From JBFLYC01 sp040756735 (lineage in GTDB: Bacteria > Bacillota > DSM-16504 > Desulfitibacterales > Desulfitibacteraceae): 64,000 nucleotides of DNA. Below the pieces are notes generated by a model that saw only the letters and a list, made by a program, of their open reading frames with translations, searched no databases and had not been told where the DNA came from. The stretch lies in the NCBI GenBank assembly GCA_040756735.1, contig JBFLYC010000004.1, positions 62,001 to 126,000 of the forward strand, given 5' to 3'. Below, one piece after another: positions 62,493 to 64,000 of this stretch. The position numbers were made by a program, and so were the translations under genes. Numbering within the stretch: the first letter of the stretch is position 1; each line of letters starts with the position of its first letter.

Positions 62493-63494
62493 ATGCAGTT
62501 AGCAAGTTGGTTTATTGAAAAAGAAGATAACAAAGTTATCTGCCAGCTGTGTCCTCATGTATGTCACATACCTGAAAATGATGGAGGCAAGTGCCGGGTG
62601 AGGGTTAATAAAGAGGGCAGACTTTATTCTGCCAATTATGGCAAGGCAACTGCCATAAACTTAGACCCCATGGAAAAAAAGCCCCTTTATCATTTCTACC
62701 CGGGTAAAAATGTATTATCATTAGGCACCTTTGGCTGCAATTTGCACTGCGATTTTTGCCAGAACTGGCAGATTGCCCATGAGGCGGATTTTGGCAGGAG
62801 TATGTTGCCTCAGGAGGTTGCGGAACTCGCTCATAGGTATTATGTAAACCAAAATTCAGCCGGCGTTGCCTATACATATTCAGAACCGGGAATGTGGTAT
62901 GAGTTTGTTGTGGACACTGCTCCTTTAGTTTCTGAATATGGTCTGGTTAATGTACTTGTTACAAATGGGTATTTGAATAAAAAACCATTTTTGGAGCTTC
63001 TAAAACATGTGCATGCCTTTAATATAGATGTCAAGGCTTTTACGGATAAGTTCTATAAGGAAAAGGTGTGCGGCACATTGAAACCGGTTTTGGACAATTG
63101 TGCTGCAGTAGTTGAAAAGGGCCGCCACCTTGAGATAACCACCCTGATTATTCCAGGTCTTAACGACAGTGCATCAGAAATCGAGGAATTAGCCCGCTGG
63201 ATTGCATCTTTAGACCCTAACATCCCACTGCACCTTTCCCGATATTATCCTAATTACAAAATGCATATTAAAGCTACGCCTTTAGATATTCTAGAGCAGG
63301 CATGGGAAACAGCCAGGGAGTATCTGGGCTATGTATACATAGGTAATGCCCCTGAGCTGGATAAGTCAGATACTTTATGCCCTGTCTGCGGTAAAGTGCT
63401 TATCAAAAGAAGTTTCTATAATACCTATAAAACGGGTTACGAGGGGGGCAAGTGCTTGAACTGTCAAAATCATATCAGGGGAATAGTTGAATGA
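62493..63494 (+). CDS. amrS: AmmeMemoRadiSam system radical SAM enzyme
   Basis: 333 residues from ATG 62493 (GAGGTG upstream; GTG 62484 would overlap the RBS). The radical SAM cluster is C82, C86, C89 in GCNLHCDFCQNW. The N-terminus has CQLCPHVC and GKCRVR typical of this family, and the end shows CPVCG and CLNCQ pairs, possible additional metal ligands. Operon partner of the fused MEMO1-AMMECR1 protein. Confidence 0.92.
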   Translation: MQLASWFIEKEDNKVICQLCPHVCHIPENDGGKCRVRVNKEGRLYSANYGKATAINLDPMEKKPLYHFYPGKNVLSLGTFGCNLHCDFCQNWQIAHEADFGRSMLPQEVAELAHRYYVNQNSAGVAYTYSEPGMWYEFVVDTAPLVSEYGLVNVLVTNGYLNKKPFLELLKHVHAFNIDVKAFTDKFYKEKVCGTLKPVLDNCAAVVEKGRHLEITTLIIPGLNDSASEIEELARWIASLDPNIPLHLSRYYPNYKMHIKATPLDILEQAWETAREYLGYVYIGNAPELDKSDTLCPVCGKVLIKRSFYNTYKTGYEGGKCLNCQNHIRGIVE

Positions 63495-63564
63495 CAAATC
63501 CTAATTTCAATGAAATTAAAGCATATGCAAATATTATGCAAATATTTAGAAAGGTAGTTGAAAA

Positions 63565-64000
63565 ATGAGTTTAGAAAAAGCAGCTATTCTTACATTGAAA
63601 AATTGTATGGGCATAAAAAAAGGTGAGCAGATTTTAGTAGTTACTGATACACCATTGTACTCTTTGGGTCAGGAGTTTTTTAATGCTGCTAAAGAGCTTG
63701 AGTGTGAAGCTCTGCAAATGAATTTTTTACCTAGAGACAATAACGGTGAAGAGCCACCCCAGGCTGTGGCTGCTGCCATGAAGGATGCCCAGGTTGTCCT
63801 GCTGATAACATCCAAATCGTTGTCACATACCAGGGCCAGAAAAGAGGCAAATCTTGCTGGTGCAAGGATTGCTTCTATGCCTGGTATTACCGAAGAGATG
63901 ATTTTAAGGACTCTTACCATAGATTATGGTGTATTTCAGGAGCAGGCAGCTAAGTTGGAACAGATTTTATCAGGTGGCGGGCATGTACATTTGACAAGTG
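63565..64000 (+). CDS. Aminopeptidase, M29/leucyl type, N-terminal part (cut by window edge)
   Basis: About 145 residues are visible, MSLEKAAILTLKNCMGIKKG at the start, then LVVTDTPLYSLGQEFFNAAK, VVLLITSKSLSHTRARKEA and ARIASMPGITEEMILRTL. This is the N-terminal domain of thermophilic-type metallo-aminopeptidases; metal ligands lie beyond the window. The RBS is AAAGG, 12 bases upstream. Confidence 0.75.
   Translation, partial: MSLEKAAILTLKNCMGIKKGEQILVVTDTPLYSLGQEFFNAAKELECEALQMNFLPRDNNGEEPPQAVAAAMKDAQVVLLITSKSLSHTRARKEANLAGARIASMPGITEEMILRTLTIDYGVFQEQAAKLEQILSGGGHVHLTS

Overview
The window looks like chromosomal DNA from an anaerobic, moderately AT-rich Firmicute of the class Clostridia, probably close to the Peptococcaceae/Desulfotomaculum group. 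This is inferred from several things: the S10-spc-alpha gene order with a KOW-domain gene between map and infA, an L7Ae-type gene between rpoC and rpsL, strong AGGAGG ribosome binding sites with frequent GTG/TTG starts, four-cysteine forms of L33, L36, S14 and S4, an EF-Tu with a cysteine-rich insert, and two aldehyde ferredoxin oxidoreductases (AORs) of the tungsten type. No tRNA, rRNA, CRISPR array, phage or intact transposase was seen.

Region 1 (1-9866) is accessory metabolism. It opens with the 3' end of one AOR gene. A repeat-filled gap follows, then a TetR-controlled cluster all on the + strand: TetR regulator (probable ATT start), sphingosine-1-phosphate-lyase-like PLP enzyme, SCP2-like protein, 3-hydroxyacyl-CoA dehydrogenase, thiamine-diphosphate carbon-carbon lyase/decarboxylase, MFS carrier, a second AOR and a MoaD-like protein ending in Gly-Gly. 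The set suggests uptake of an organic acid, carbon-carbon cleavage giving an aldehyde, and ferredoxin-dependent aldehyde oxidation. The substrate cannot be read from the sequence.

Region 2 (9880-16130) holds a FIST-domain sensor next to a PAS/GGDEF/HD-GYP cyclic-di-GMP protein, a minus-strand padR-fetA-fetB exporter operon with its own promoter and operator-like palindrome, and an AbrB-type antitoxin followed by the wreck of its toxin gene.

Region 3 (16145-48998) is the translation/transcription core: tuf1, rpmG, secE, nusG, rplK, rplA, an L10 leader, rplJ, rplL, rpoB, rpoC, an L7Ae gene, rpsL, rpsG, fusA, tuf2, then the S10, spc and alpha ribosomal protein series through secY, adk, map, infA, rpmJ, rpoA and rplQ. 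The two tuf genes look almost identical from start codon to near the stop and then diverge, a sign of gene conversion.

Region 4 (48999-57912) is the usual continuation (ecfA1, ecfA2, ecfT, truA, rplM, rpsI, later cwlD), but interrupted on both sides of ecfA1-rpsI by arrays of short GGGGACA/GGGGACGG repeats. Downstream lies a methyl-accepting chemotaxis gene that has lost its second membrane segment, HAMP domain and half of its signalling coiled coil by an in-frame deletion, and a BtrH-like gene.

Region 5 (58002-64000) holds a cysteine desulfurase with thiI (tRNA thiolation), an O6-alkylguanine transferase, a fused MEMO1-AMMECR1 protein with its radical SAM partner, and the start of an M29-type aminopeptidase. 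A second dispersed repeat family with a 7-bp period (AGAAGTC/AGAATTC variants) sits in many of the intergenic spacers.
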